Shown: piece by piece, positions 1 to 8,700 of the stretch
How the letters are laid out: every line of letters begins with the position of its first letter
Numbering within the stretch: position 1 is the stretch's first letter
Assembly: GCA_028287185.1 (NCBI GenBank)
Contig: JAQBQD010000070.1
Coordinates: forward strand, 1 to 58,862
Origin: Gemmatimonadota bacterium
Lineage (GTDB): Bacteria; Gemmatimonadota; Gemmatimonadetes; Longimicrobiales; Longimicrobiaceae
Length of the DNA stretch: 58,862 bases
Direction: 5' to 3'
Position numbers and translations under genes: made by a program
Notes under the pieces: generated by a model
Told to the model about the DNA's origin: nothing
The model's database searches: none
What the model saw: the letters and a program-made list of their open reading frames with translations, nothing else

Positions 1-181
1 GTTCGGCGCACCCGGCGGCGGCCCAGCGGGCGCGCGCCAGGTCCACGCGGTTCTGCGCGGCCGCCACCGCGCTCCGCCCGGAGAGCGCCACGGCCAGCCC
101 CAGCGCCGCGGCTCCCACCAGGATCCACAGCACGGCCAGCAGCGCGAATCCGCGTCGGGAATCCCTCCGGCGGCCCGTCAT
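1..181 (-). CDS. gspK: GspK-like minor pseudopilin (partial)
   Basis: This is the N-terminal part of a type II secretion minor pseudopilin; the rest lies beyond the left edge of the window. Translation from the ATG at 181 gives a basic leader, then RGFALLAVLWILVGAAALGL, a prepilin-like cleavage site (G before F) followed by a hydrophobic helix. Position +5 after the cleavage site is alanine instead of glutamate. Lack of Glu5 is known for GspK, which caps the pseudopilus tip. The ATG overlaps the gspJ stop by four bases (ATGA), so the two are translationally coupled. About 60 residues are visible. The gene position at the end of a G-H-I-J-K order supports the call; a GspK-like type IV pilus protein is the alternative. 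Confidence 0.75.
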   Translation of the reverse strand, partial: MTGRRRDSRRGFALLAVLWILVGAAALGLAVALSGRSAVAAAQNRVDLARARWAAAGCAE

Positions 182-726
182 CCGCGCTCCCCCAGCGGCA
201 CGATCAGCGTCGCGTCGTCCACCTCCACGCCGAGGGCGGCGGGCGTGGAAAGCCGCGACGTCCACTCGTCCGTCCAGCGCCCCCCCTCGCCCGCGTCCAC
301 CAGGTACTTGAGCCGGGCGCGGCGCAGCCCCGTCCGCAGCGGCACCAGCTCGCCGTCCGAGAGCGTCAGCACCAGGGAGAGCGCATCGCCCGACTGCACG
401 ACGCCGAGCGTGGCGTCGCAGCGCTCCAGCCATCCGGCGGGAACCTCGCACCACGTGACGAACCGCGCCGCGCGGGCGTCGCCCACGAAGCGCGCGCCGT
501 CGGCGGTGGAGTTCTCCGTGCGCCCCACCACGTCGCGCAGCAGGCGGTCGGCGTTGGACACGCGGTCGCTTTCCGCGGCGGCGGCCTCGATGCGCTGGGC
601 GTCGGTGCCGAGCTGAGAGAGGACGGAGCGGGCGGCCAGCAGCACCATGCCGCTGATCGCCAGCGCCACCATCACCTCGATCAGCGTGAAGCCCGCGCGG
701 GCGGGGCGGGGGTCAGGGCCGCGCAT
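178..726 (-). CDS. gspJ: GspJ-like minor pseudopilin
   Basis: A 182-residue protein with a short basic leader and a classic prepilin motif, RAGFTLIEVMVALAISGMVL, near residues 10-30. Glu is at +5, as prepilin peptidase and pilin assembly require. The remaining 150 residues are soluble and would form the pseudopilin globular head. In type II secretion GspJ joins GspI and GspK at the tip of the pseudopilus that pushes folded proteins through the outer-membrane secretin. The size is a little short of the usual 190-200 residues. The gene overlaps gspI by 14 bases upstream and gspK by 4 downstream. I assign J rather than I by gene order and length; the families are similar in sequence. Confidence 0.75.
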   Translation of the reverse strand: MRGPDPRPARAGFTLIEVMVALAISGMVLLAARSVLSQLGTDAQRIEAAAAESDRVSNADRLLRDVVGRTENSTADGARFVGDARAARFVTWCEVPAGWLERCDATLGVVQSGDALSLVLTLSDGELVPLRTGLRRARLKYLVDAGEGGRWTDEWTSRLSTPAALGVEVDDATLIVPLGERG

Positions 727-1069
727 GGGCCGGGTCCGGGCGGAAGAGCGCCGTGCGCAGAAGCTCCGGGCCTCCGGCGCTGTCCGTGAGCGCCGCCGTG
801 TAGAGCGTGGCCGTGGGCCGGTCGATGCGCAGCCGCCACGGGCCCTCCACGCGGCTGCCCAGGTGGCGGTCCAGGTCCGCGCGCGTCCACAGCGACACGG
901 CGTCCAGGAAGGCGCTCGCCTCGCGCACGTCCGCGTCCGCGTCCCGCGCCCGCCGCACCGTGCGCGCGGTCTCGGACGCCATCACCACGGCCGAGACGCC
1001 CGCGATCCCCAGGATGGTGAGCGCGACGATGGCCTCCAGCAGCGCCACGCCGGCCCTACCGCGGGGCAC
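713..1069 (-). CDS. gspI: GspI-like minor pseudopilin
   Basis: A 118-residue pseudopilin starting at a GTG (1069) that lies 14 bases inside the end of gspH. The leader is very short (PRGRAG) and is followed by VALLEAIVALTILGIAGVSA, a prepilin-type helix with Glu at +5. The length matches GspI (about 120 residues), the hub of the tip complex that binds GspJ and GspK. The head carries a run of charged residues around 35-55. The start is fixed by the need for a short leader directly before the cleavage glycine. It belongs to the operon gspE to gspK and is probably expressed only by coupling. Confidence 0.75.
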   Translation of the reverse strand: MPRGRAGVALLEAIVALTILGIAGVSAVVMASETARTVRRARDADADVREASAFLDAVSLWTRADLDRHLGSRVEGPWRLRIDRPTATLYTAALTDSAGGPELLRTALFRPDPAHARP

Positions 1070-1376
1070 GGGGCCTCCCCGTCAGCGCATCCACCCCCAG
1101 CGCCGTGTCGCCCACCACGCGCCCGTCGGGGAACGCCGTCATCGTCCGCAGCGAGTCGCCCGCGCCCAGGTGCAGCGTCACGGGATGCCTGCGCTCCAGC
1201 GCCAGCCGCCGCGCCGCCGCCACCCGGCTCGCCGTCGTCTCCGGGGGCCGCTCGCCCGCGCCCCGGAACGAGAGGCCCACGAAGCCCGCCATGATGCCCA
1301 GGATGGCGAGCACCACCACCAGCTCCAGCAGCGTCGAGCCCGTTCGTCCCGTCCGCCCGACTCCATCCGAGGGCAC
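1056..1376 (-). CDS. gspH: GspH-like minor pseudopilin
   Basis: A pseudopilin of about 106 residues. The prepilin segment is GSTLLELVVVLAILGIMAGF, with Glu at +5 and serine as the first mature residue. The reading frame is open far upstream (to 1697), but that would overlap gspG and give an unnaturally long leader. The only plausible start codon between gspG and the prepilin motif is the GTG at 1376, which gives an 11-residue leader. It is a short GspH (usual 150-170 residues), so part of the head is missing compared with enterobacterial forms. No strong ribosome binding site precedes the GTG, so this start is the least certain of the operon. 152 bases separate it from gspG, and I see nothing else in that gap. 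Confidence 0.6.
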   Translation of the reverse strand: MPSDGVGRTGRTGSTLLELVVVLAILGIMAGFVGLSFRGAGERPPETTASRVAAARRLALERRHPVTLHLGAGDSLRTMTAFPDGRVVGDTALGVDALTGRPRAPR

Positions 1377-1528
1377 GCTTCGGCGACGCTTCCGCGCCGA
1401 CGTCCGACCGTCCAGCGACGATCGACGGACCGCGGAGGCCCGGAGGTCCGCGGACAGCCCGGCGGCGCACGCGGGTCCCGGCCTCGGAGATCCGACCCGG
1501 CTGCGGCGGGGAACGCGCGGAGCTTGAA

Positions 1529-1999
1529 TCACCAGCTCACGAGGTCCGCGGCGTCGTCCTGGCCGCCGGGCGCGCCGTCGCTGCCGTACGAGAGCAGATC
1601 GTACTCCTGCGGGTTCACCGGGCCGGGGCTCGTGAAGACGTACGGATGCCCCCACGGGTCGGGCGGAACGCGCTTCTTGAGATACGGCCCGTGCCACCCC
1701 GCGGCGCCCGGCGGCGCGTGCACCAGGGCGTCCAGCCCTTCCGCGGTGCCGGGATACCGCCCCACGTCCAGGCGATACGCGTCCAGCGCCGCGCCCAGCG
1801 TCTCGATCTGCGCGCGCGCCGTGGTGGTCTTCGCGGTGCCCACGTTGCGGAAGACGTTGGGCGCCACGAGCGTCGCGAGCACGGCGATCACCACGATCAC
1901 GACGATGATCTCAATGAGCGTGAACCCCGCCCGCGCGGATGCCGGAGGCCCGGCCGCGGCGGAGGGCTCCGCGTCCGGCGCGTTCGATGGATGGGTCAT
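1529..1999 (-). CDS. gspG: GspG major pseudopilin
   Basis: A 156-residue major pseudopilin. A 24-residue leader ends in RAG, then FTLIEIIVVIVVIAVLATLV forms the N-terminal helix with Glu5. The family core is present: an alpha-helical segment (AQIETLGAALDAYRLDVGRYP), the GL(D)AL...PYLKK...PPDPWGHPY block around residues 90-120, and a C-terminal calcium loop (YGSDGAPGGQDDAAD). GspG polymerises into the short pseudopilus of the type II secretion system. Its ATG at 1999 lies 28 bases after the gspF stop. This copy has no extra tail, unlike its paralogue at 3221-3775. Confidence 0.9.
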   Translation of the reverse strand: MTHPSNAPDAEPSAAAGPPASARAGFTLIEIIVVIVVIAVLATLVAPNVFRNVGTAKTTTARAQIETLGAALDAYRLDVGRYPGTAEGLDALVHAPPGAAGWHGPYLKKRVPPDPWGHPYVFTSPGPVNPQEYDLLSYGSDGAPGGQDDAADLVSW

Positions 2000-2027
2000 G
2001 TCGTCGGAAAGGATGGTCGCACCGCGG

Positions 2028-3224
2028 TCAGAGGACGGGACGGACGCTGTAGACGGCCTGCAGCAGCGCCCCGGCGATGAGCGCCACGATGCCGCCGAAC
2101 GCCACGATCAGCGCGGGCTCCAGCAGCCGCACCGCCGTCCGGACGAGCTGGTCGGCGCGGTCGGCCTCCATGCGCGAAGCGCGGTCCAGCATCGGCGCCA
2201 GGCTGCCCGTCTCCTCGCCGGCGCGCATCAGGCGCAGCGCGGTGGGGGTGGCGGCGTCCTGGTCTTCCAGCGCCCGGGCCAGGCCCTGGCCGCCCAGCAC
2301 CGCCTCGCGCGCCGCCACGATGCGCGCGGAGAGCGCGGCGTCGCCCGCGGCGCGGGACGCGTGCGTGAGCGCCCCCGCGATGGGCACGCCGCTTTCCAGC
2401 AGGGCGGCGAGCGCCGCGCAGAAGCGCGCGGTGGCGGACGAGCGCCGCACGCCGCCGACGCCCGGGACGCCCAGCAGGAACGCGTGCCAGGCGACGCGTC
2501 CGCCCACGGTGCCCGTCCATGCGCGCCAGGCGACGAGCAGCACGGCGAGCGTGGCGAGCGCCGGCATCCACCCGGCCTGCACGGCGTCCGAGAGCCGGAG
2601 CACCAGGCGCGCGCTGGGGGGAAGGTCCTGTCCCAGGTCGCCCAGGATGGCCGCGAAGCGCGGCAGCACCACGCCGACCAGAAGGACGACGGACGAGCCC
2701 CCGGCGACGGCCAGGATGAGCGGGTACGCCAGCGCGTTGCGGAGCGCCCGGCCCGTGGCGGCGGCGCCCTCCGTGAGCTCCGCCGCCCGCGTCACGGCAC
2801 GGGCCACGCTGCCGGCCGCCTCGCCCGCCTGCACCATCCCCACCACCAGCGGCGGAAGCGCGAGGGGCGCCGCCGCGAGCGCCGCCGCGAACGAGCTTCC
2901 GCCGCGCACGGCGTCGCGGATGCCGGGCAGCGCCGCGCGCCACGAGGCCGGCACCAGGTCGTCCATCGCCGCCAGGGCGCGGGCCAGCGGCAGCCCCGCC
3001 TCCAGCAGCGTGGCCAGCACGCGCAGGCCCAGGGCGAGGTCGTCGGGACTCATGCGCCGGCTGCGGCCCTCCGCCCGCGCGGCGGGCACGACCTCCAGCG
3101 GAAAGAGCCCGCGCGCGGCCAGCATGTCCGACGCGGCCTCGCGGCTGGCGGCCTGCACGCTCCCCGTCTCCACCGTCCCCGTGCGCTGCGCCGCGCGATA
3201 CCGGTACTCCGCCGCCTCGCTCAC
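2028..3224 (-). CDS. gspF: GspF inner-membrane platform protein
   Basis: A 398-residue polytopic protein of the T2SS F/PilC family. I choose the GTG at 3224, which overlaps the preceding stop (GTGA) and gives VSEAAEYRYRAAQRTG, the typical start of GspF. The open frame runs further upstream but would overlap gspG2. Two repeated cytoplasmic helical domains are visible (LATLLEAGLPLARALAAM and CAALAALLESGVPIAGALTH). Each is followed by hydrophobic segments (LILAVAGGSSVVLLVGVVLP, LATLAVLLVAWRAW and a C-terminal LIVAFGGIVALIAGALL). GspF anchors the GspE ATPase and is thought to couple its movement to pseudopilin assembly. The length equals the family norm of about 400. Confidence 0.9.
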   Translation of the reverse strand: MSEAAEYRYRAAQRTGTVETGSVQAASREAASDMLAARGLFPLEVVPAARAEGRSRRMSPDDLALGLRVLATLLEAGLPLARALAAMDDLVPASWRAALPGIRDAVRGGSSFAAALAAAPLALPPLVVGMVQAGEAAGSVARAVTRAAELTEGAAATGRALRNALAYPLILAVAGGSSVVLLVGVVLPRFAAILGDLGQDLPPSARLVLRLSDAVQAGWMPALATLAVLLVAWRAWTGTVGGRVAWHAFLLGVPGVGGVRRSSATARFCAALAALLESGVPIAGALTHASRAAGDAALSARIVAAREAVLGGQGLARALEDQDAATPTALRLMRAGEETGSLAPMLDRASRMEADRADQLVRTAVRLLEPALIVAFGGIVALIAGALLQAVYSVRPVL

Positions 3225-3775
3225 GGGACGGCCGGCGTGGTCGAGGTCGAGTCCGTCGAAGAACGGTCCACCGGTCGGGTCGAGGGCGCGTTGGAATCCG
3301 CGGAAGTCGAATCCGACGCGGACGAGCCCGGGGATGCGGACAGGTCCGCGTCCTCGCCGCTGCCTCCCTCCACGCCGTCCTTCCCGAGCGTGCGAAGCGT
3401 GAAGCGCCCCGGCGTGTCCGCGGCGGGCGCGCCGTAGAGGTACGCGCGGCCCCACGGGTCGAGCGGCACGGAACGGCGCAGGTACGGGCCCTTCCAGCGC
3501 CAGGGCACGGGCTCCAGCGCGGGGCGCGTGCGCAGCGCCGCCAGCCCCTGCTCGGCCGTGGGATACTGCCCGTTGTCGAGGTGGTACGAGCGCATCGCCA
3601 GGTCCAGCATCGCCAGCTCGTCGCGCGCCGCCTGCGTCCGCGCCGTGCCGACGTGCCGGAAGAGCGCGGGGCCGACCAGGCCCGCGAGCGTGCCGACCAC
3701 GACCAGCACCACGATCATCTCGATGAGCGTGAACCCCGTCCGGCGCGGGTCCGCTGCGTCACGCCTGGGTGACAC
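3221..3775 (-). CDS. Second GspG-type pseudopilin with Ser/Asp tail
   Basis: A 184-residue paralogue of GspG. The leader ends in RRTG before FTLIEMIVVLVVVGTLAGLV (Glu5 present). The helix, the PTAEQGLAALRTRP segment, GPYLRR..PLDPWGRAY and a calcium-type loop (LGKDGVEGGSGEDAD) all match the family. Beyond that loop it carries about 40 extra residues made mostly of Ser, Asp, Thr, Ala and Pro, which should be disordered. It starts at a GTG (3775) inside the end of gspE and overlaps gspF by four bases. Two GspG-like genes flanking gspF in one operon is unusual. One may be the main subunit and the other a specialised or substrate-specific pilin. Confidence 0.8.
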   Translation of the reverse strand: MSPRRDAADPRRTGFTLIEMIVVLVVVGTLAGLVGPALFRHVGTARTQAARDELAMLDLAMRSYHLDNGQYPTAEQGLAALRTRPALEPVPWRWKGPYLRRSVPLDPWGRAYLYGAPAADTPGRFTLRTLGKDGVEGGSGEDADLSASPGSSASDSTSADSNAPSTRPVDRSSTDSTSTTPAVP

Positions 3776-5231
3776 GCAGCACCTCCTCCACCGTCGTCAG
3801 CCCCGCCACGACCTTGTCCCAGCCGTCCAGCCGCATGGGCCGGATCCCCGCGGCCTCGGCAGCGGCGCGCAGGCGGCCGCGGCCGTTGCGGTGGACGACG
3901 GCGTCGCGCAGGTCGTCGTCCATCACCAGCAGCTCGAACACGCCCAGCCGTCCGCGGAAGCCCGTGCCCCGGCATGCCCCGCAGCCCCGTCCGCGCAGCA
4001 GCCGCACGCCGTCCGCGGCGTGGCCGGCGACGCGGAGGACGTGGTCCGGGTTCGGCGCGTGCTCCTCCGTGCATTCGGTGCACAGCTTCCGCACCAAGCG
4101 CTGGGCGAGCACGGCCTCCAGCGTGGCGGCCACCAGGTAGTCGGGCACGCCCAGGTCCAGCAGCCGGGGGATGGCGCCGACCGCGTCGTTGGTGTGCAGG
4201 GTGGAGAAGACCAGGTGCCCCGTCATGGCGGCCTGCACGGCGATCTCGGCCGTCTCGGCGTCGCGCATCTCGCCCACCATCACCACGTCCGGGTCCTGGC
4301 GAAGGATGGAGCGCAGCGCCACGCCGAAAGTGACGCCCGCCTGCCGGTGCACGGGCACCTGCGAGACGCCGGGAAGCTGGTACTCCACCGGGTCCTCCAC
4401 CGTCACGATCTTCTCCGCCCGCCCGTCGCGCAGGCCCAGCGCCGCGTACAGCGTCGTCGTCTTGCCGCTGCCCGTGGGGCCGGTGGAAAGGATCATCCCG
4501 TGCGGCCGCGCCGCCAGGCGCTCCATGGCCGCGAGCACGGCGGGCGGCATCCCCAGCTCTCCCAGGCGCACCGGACGCCCGCCGCGGTCGAGGAGCCGGA
4601 GGACGACGCTCTCGCCGAACAGCGTGGGCACGGTGGAGACGCGCAGGTCCAGCTCGCGGCTCTCCAGCCGCACGCGGATGCGCCCGTCCTGCGGACGGCG
4701 GCGCTCGGCGATGTCCAGCTCGGCCAACAGCTTGATGCGCGAGACGACGGCGTGCTGCAGCTCCGCCGGCGGCTCGGGCGCGGGCACCAGCACGCCGTCC
4801 AGGCGAAAGCGCGCCATCAGCCCGCCGCGCGTGGCTTCCACGTGGATGTCGCTGGCGCCGGCGTCGAAGGCGTCGCGCACCAGCAGGTTCACGTAGCGGA
4901 TCACGGGCGGCTGGTTCGCCAGGTTGCGCACGTCCGTGGCCAGGTCGTCCTCGGTGCCCTCCACGCGCGCCAGCTCGATGGTGCGCTCGGCGCGCGTGGC
5001 GATGCGCTCCACCAGTCGCTCCAGCTCGTCCGCCGTGGTCTGCTCCACCCGCACCGCCCGCCCGTATGCGAAGGCCAGCTCGTCCGCACCGTCCAGCAGG
5101 GACCCCGCGTCCGCCGCCACCACGAGCGTGCCGGCCGCCGTCACGTGCCAGGGGCAGAGCCGGTGGTGCAGCAGGAAGTCGCGGGACAGGCCCTCGGCGA
5201 GCGGCAGCTCGTCGGGCGCGATGAGGTGCAT
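3759..5231 (-). CDS. gspE: GspE type II secretion ATPase
   Basis: A 490-residue hexameric secretion ATPase. Visible landmarks are the N2 domain with ASDIHVEATRGGLMARFRLDG (residues 126-146), Walker A GPTGSGKT (251-258), the Asp box TVEDPVEYQ, Walker B DPDVVMVGEMRD (313-324) and the His box TGHLVFSTLHTND. A C-terminal zinc site is formed by CTEC and CGAC, the tetracysteine motif typical of GspE and PilB. It is shorter at the N terminus than PilB, which agrees with GspE. It powers pseudopilus growth through GspF and GspL. It is the first gene of the operon, with ATG at 5231. GspC, D, L and M are not in the window. Confidence 0.92.
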   Translation of the reverse strand: MHLIAPDELPLAEGLSRDFLLHHRLCPWHVTAAGTLVVAADAGSLLDGADELAFAYGRAVRVEQTTADELERLVERIATRAERTIELARVEGTEDDLATDVRNLANQPPVIRYVNLLVRDAFDAGASDIHVEATRGGLMARFRLDGVLVPAPEPPAELQHAVVSRIKLLAELDIAERRRPQDGRIRVRLESRELDLRVSTVPTLFGESVVLRLLDRGGRPVRLGELGMPPAVLAAMERLAARPHGMILSTGPTGSGKTTTLYAALGLRDGRAEKIVTVEDPVEYQLPGVSQVPVHRQAGVTFGVALRSILRQDPDVVMVGEMRDAETAEIAVQAAMTGHLVFSTLHTNDAVGAIPRLLDLGVPDYLVAATLEAVLAQRLVRKLCTECTEEHAPNPDHVLRVAGHAADGVRLLRGRGCGACRGTGFRGRLGVFELLVMDDDLRDAVVHRNGRGRLRAAAEAAGIRPMRLDGWDKVVAGLTTVEEVLRVTQA

Positions 5232-5762
5232 CGAAGGGACGCTGGGGAGGGAGCGAAGCGGAAGGGAAGGCGCGGGTTGCGCGGCGCCGGCGCAGGCGGG
5301 CCGCAGCGCTCGTCCGCGCTCCGGCAGACCGTAAAGGACGGATCTAACAGTAACACATTCGGCGCGGACGCAGTAGCCGTGCGGGTGCCCGCCACCGATC
5401 TCCGCGCCGTCCGCGGCACAACGCCCGCCGCGTCCCGCCGCAGGTGGTTCGAGGGCGGAGGGCGGCTTTCTGCGCGAGGTTCGCCGGGAACGGAATCGTC
5501 TGCCGAAATGCCCGCGCCGGTGTGCGCCGGATCGGCCCAGGCGTGGCGAGGCGACGTCCGCTTCCGGGCGGTGCGTTGTGCCGGCCGCTTCGGAGGGGCT
5601 AGATATCAGGTACGTCTCTCCGCATCGGCAACGACCTTCCGTCGCTCGTCCCGCCTACCGACAGACCGCGCTTTCCCGCGCGGGCCCAACGGGTCCCACG
5701 GGGTTCGCCCGCATGCCCGCAGCCCTCACCGCGGCAGCCGTCTTCCAAAAACCCGGTCTCTC
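5232..5762. other. Divergent intergenic region, gspE / RHS gene
   Basis: 531 bases between two divergent genes. I find no convincing coding frame here. A possible plus-strand promoter for the RHS gene is TTGTGC (5576-5581), an 18-base spacer and TAGATA (5600-5605), about 160 bases before the ATG. For gspE no good -35/-10 pair is visible, only an isolated TTAGAT on the minus strand at 5342-5347. The stretch AAAGGACGGATCTAACAGTA near 5332-5351 is less GC-rich than its surroundings. Confidence 0.4.
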
Positions 5763-8700
5763 ATGCAAGCAGGTCCTTCCCGCTGGATCGTGCCGGTGCT
5801 CGCGTTGTGCCTGCCGTTCACCTCCGCCACCCTGCGCGCGCAGGGTGGCGGATCGCCGGACGACTTCACGGCGCCCACGGTGCAGATCGGGCCGCAGTCC
5901 GGCACCGTGTTCACCACCGCGACCGCGTCGTTCCAGGTCTTCTGGAGCGACGACCGGCAGCTCGCACCGGGCACGGCCCACATCTACCTGAACGGCACGG
6001 AGGTCACGTCGTCGTTCACGTACAGCGGCTCGGCCACATCCGCCACGTCCAGCGGCACGCTGTCCCTGCAGCTGGGTGCCAACACCCTCCGCGCGTCCAT
6101 CGCCGATGTCACGGGGAACGAGAGCCTCGAAGTCGAGTCGGTCTACAACCGGTACATCGTCGGCGTGACGGTGACGCCGGACGGGACGGCGCGCACGGGG
6201 ACGGGCGGGGGCAGCCTCACCCAGGCGTTCACGGTCACCAACACCGGGAACGTGGAGGTGGACTACGCCACCACCCTTACGTGCACCGCGCCGCTCACGG
6301 CGTGCACGGCACCCGCGACCGTGCACCTGCTGGAGGCCCAGTCGGCGACGGTGACGGCCACGCTCGGCACGGGCGCGCCGACCGCCTCGGGAACGGGACG
6401 CGCGACGCTGCGCGCGGCCTACACCGGCAACACCTCCATCGCGGACACGGGCTGGGTGACGGTGGCGGTCTCGCCCGCGCCGACCTACACCGTGAGCGTG
6501 ACCCCGGACGGCGCGACGGCGGGCGCGTACACGGGCGCGGCGGAGCTCACGCAGGCCTTCACCGTCACCAACACGGGGACCGCGCTGGCGGGCTACCGCT
6601 TCACGGTGGCCTGCACGGGCGCCGTGCTCGCCTGCACCACGCCCCAGACGGTGACGCTTGGCGCGGGCTCCAGCACCACCGTGTCCGTCGGCTACGCCGC
6701 GACGGCGAGCGCGGGCAGCGGGCACGTGCAGCTCACGGCCACCTCCACCAGCGACCCCACCGTCTCGGACGCCGGCTCGCTGGACGTGGCGGTGAGCGCC
6801 AGGGCGGCGTATGCCGTGAACGTCACTCCGGACGCGGCGATCCTGAGCGCCGCGCCGAGCGCGGCGGCGAGCCAGGTGTTCACGGTGACGAACACCGGCA
6901 CCACGAGCGCCACCTATAACCTGGCCGCGTCGTGCACGGGCACCGCCATCGCTTCCGTGTGCAGCGTCCCCGCCTCGGTCACCGTGGCGCCGAACGCCAG
7001 CGCCACGGCCACGGTGTCGTTCACTACGTCCTCGGCCGTGGGGAGCGGGCGGGTGCGGCTTCTGGCGACGTCGACGGCCGATCCCGCGGCGGCGGACTCC
7101 GGGTGGGTGGGCGTCGGCGTGGTGACACGCGCGCGGGCGGCGCCGGTGGTGGACGTGCTGGGCGTGAACGCCAACGGCACGCTGGACCGCGGAAGCTGCT
7201 TCACGGCGGCCGCCGCGCCGGGGCTGATGTACCAGTGCGGCGCCTTCGTGCTGGGGCACGCGATGCCCTCCGTGCGCAGCCTGGGCAAGGGGCGGGCGCC
7301 CGCGCTGGTCTACAACACCGAGACCGCGCACCCGTGGCCCATCGTCAGCGCCGACGTGACGCTGCCGGCCGGCGCCGCCAAGCCCGACAGCGTGACCGCG
7401 GTGCTGAGCGTCAACGGCGCCACCTACGCGGCCAGTCTTCCGTCGGTGCCGCTCAACCCGGGCACTACGCGGCGGGCGGGCGTGTCGTTCGACGGCATCG
7501 CGCTGGCGACGGGGCTGTACCCGTACACGCTGGAGGTGCGCAACTGGTACGGCACCACCTTCTACGCCGCACAGGCCGGCGGCCAGCTCGCCATCGTGAA
7601 CACCGCGGGCAGCAAGCTGGGCGCGGGATGGAGCGTCGCCGGGCTGGCGCGCCTGGTCACGACGGCCGACGGACGGAGGCTGTGGGTGGACGGCGACGGA
7701 AGCACGACGGTGTTCCAGACGGTGACGGCCGGTAGCCGATGGCGGGCGGACGCGCTGGAGGCGGACGGGGACAGCCTGGTGCTGAGCGGCGGCCTGTACG
7801 TGCGCTACCTGAAGGGCGGCGCGCGCATCGTGCTGAACGGCGACGGGCGGGAGACGGCGATCGTGAGCCGGCTGGGAGTGGAGACCAGCTTCGTGTACGA
7901 CCCGTCGAGCGGCAACCTGACGACGATCCGCACCGCGCACGCCCAGGGCGGCGTCTGGGACCCGCAGCTGAGCTACGCCTTCGAGTACAACGGCGCGGGC
8001 GGCATCCTGAGCCGGGTGCGGGCGCCGGGGCTGACCGCGGCCACCACGCGCGACGTGGTGTTCGGCACCGACGGGCTGAACCACCTGACCACGATCACCG
8101 ATCCCGACGGCGCGGTGCGCCAGATCCAGTACGACGGGCCGCTGACGCACCTGGCCTCGGTGCTGGTGGACGAGCGGGGGAGCCGGATCGCGCTGGGCTA
8201 CACCAACCCGGCGCGCACCGCGTGGAGCGCCACCCGGTACGGCGGGGGCAGCGTGTCGAACGCGCAGAACGTGACGGTGACGTACGTGGACCCGCGCGTG
8301 TGGCCGCTGCAGTACGGGATCATCGACCCAGCCGCCTGGCCGGGCGTGTACGACGGGCCGCGGACGGACTCCGTCGACGTGGCCCGCGTGTGGCTGGACC
8401 GCCTGGGCCAGGTTGCCCGCATCCGCGACCCGCACTTCACGGAGACGTACCTGACGCGCGGCGACCCGCGCTTTCCGGCGCTCGTGACGAAGGTGGACGC
8501 CCCGGCCGCGGGCGCGCCGGTGACGGGCTCGGTGGCGGGTGTAGGCCCGCGCCGGGTGAGCCTGGCGTACTACAACTCCCGCGGCGGGATGGACAGCACC
8601 GTCGTGGTGAATCCCCTCGGCCCGAACGCGGACGGAAGCGCTCGGAACGCACGGACGACTGTGCTCTATGGCGACCCCCGCTGGCCCGACTTCCCGACGC

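Noticed and set aside
3528..5762. Long upstream extension of the RHS reading frame
   Set aside because: Runs antisense through gspE and lacks coding character; the ATG at 5763 gives a signal peptide.
6167..7130. Three DNA-level repeats in the RHS gene considered as a CRISPR or tandem repeat array
   Set aside because: They are diverged protein-domain repeats of about 320 bases inside one coding frame, not short direct repeats with spacers.
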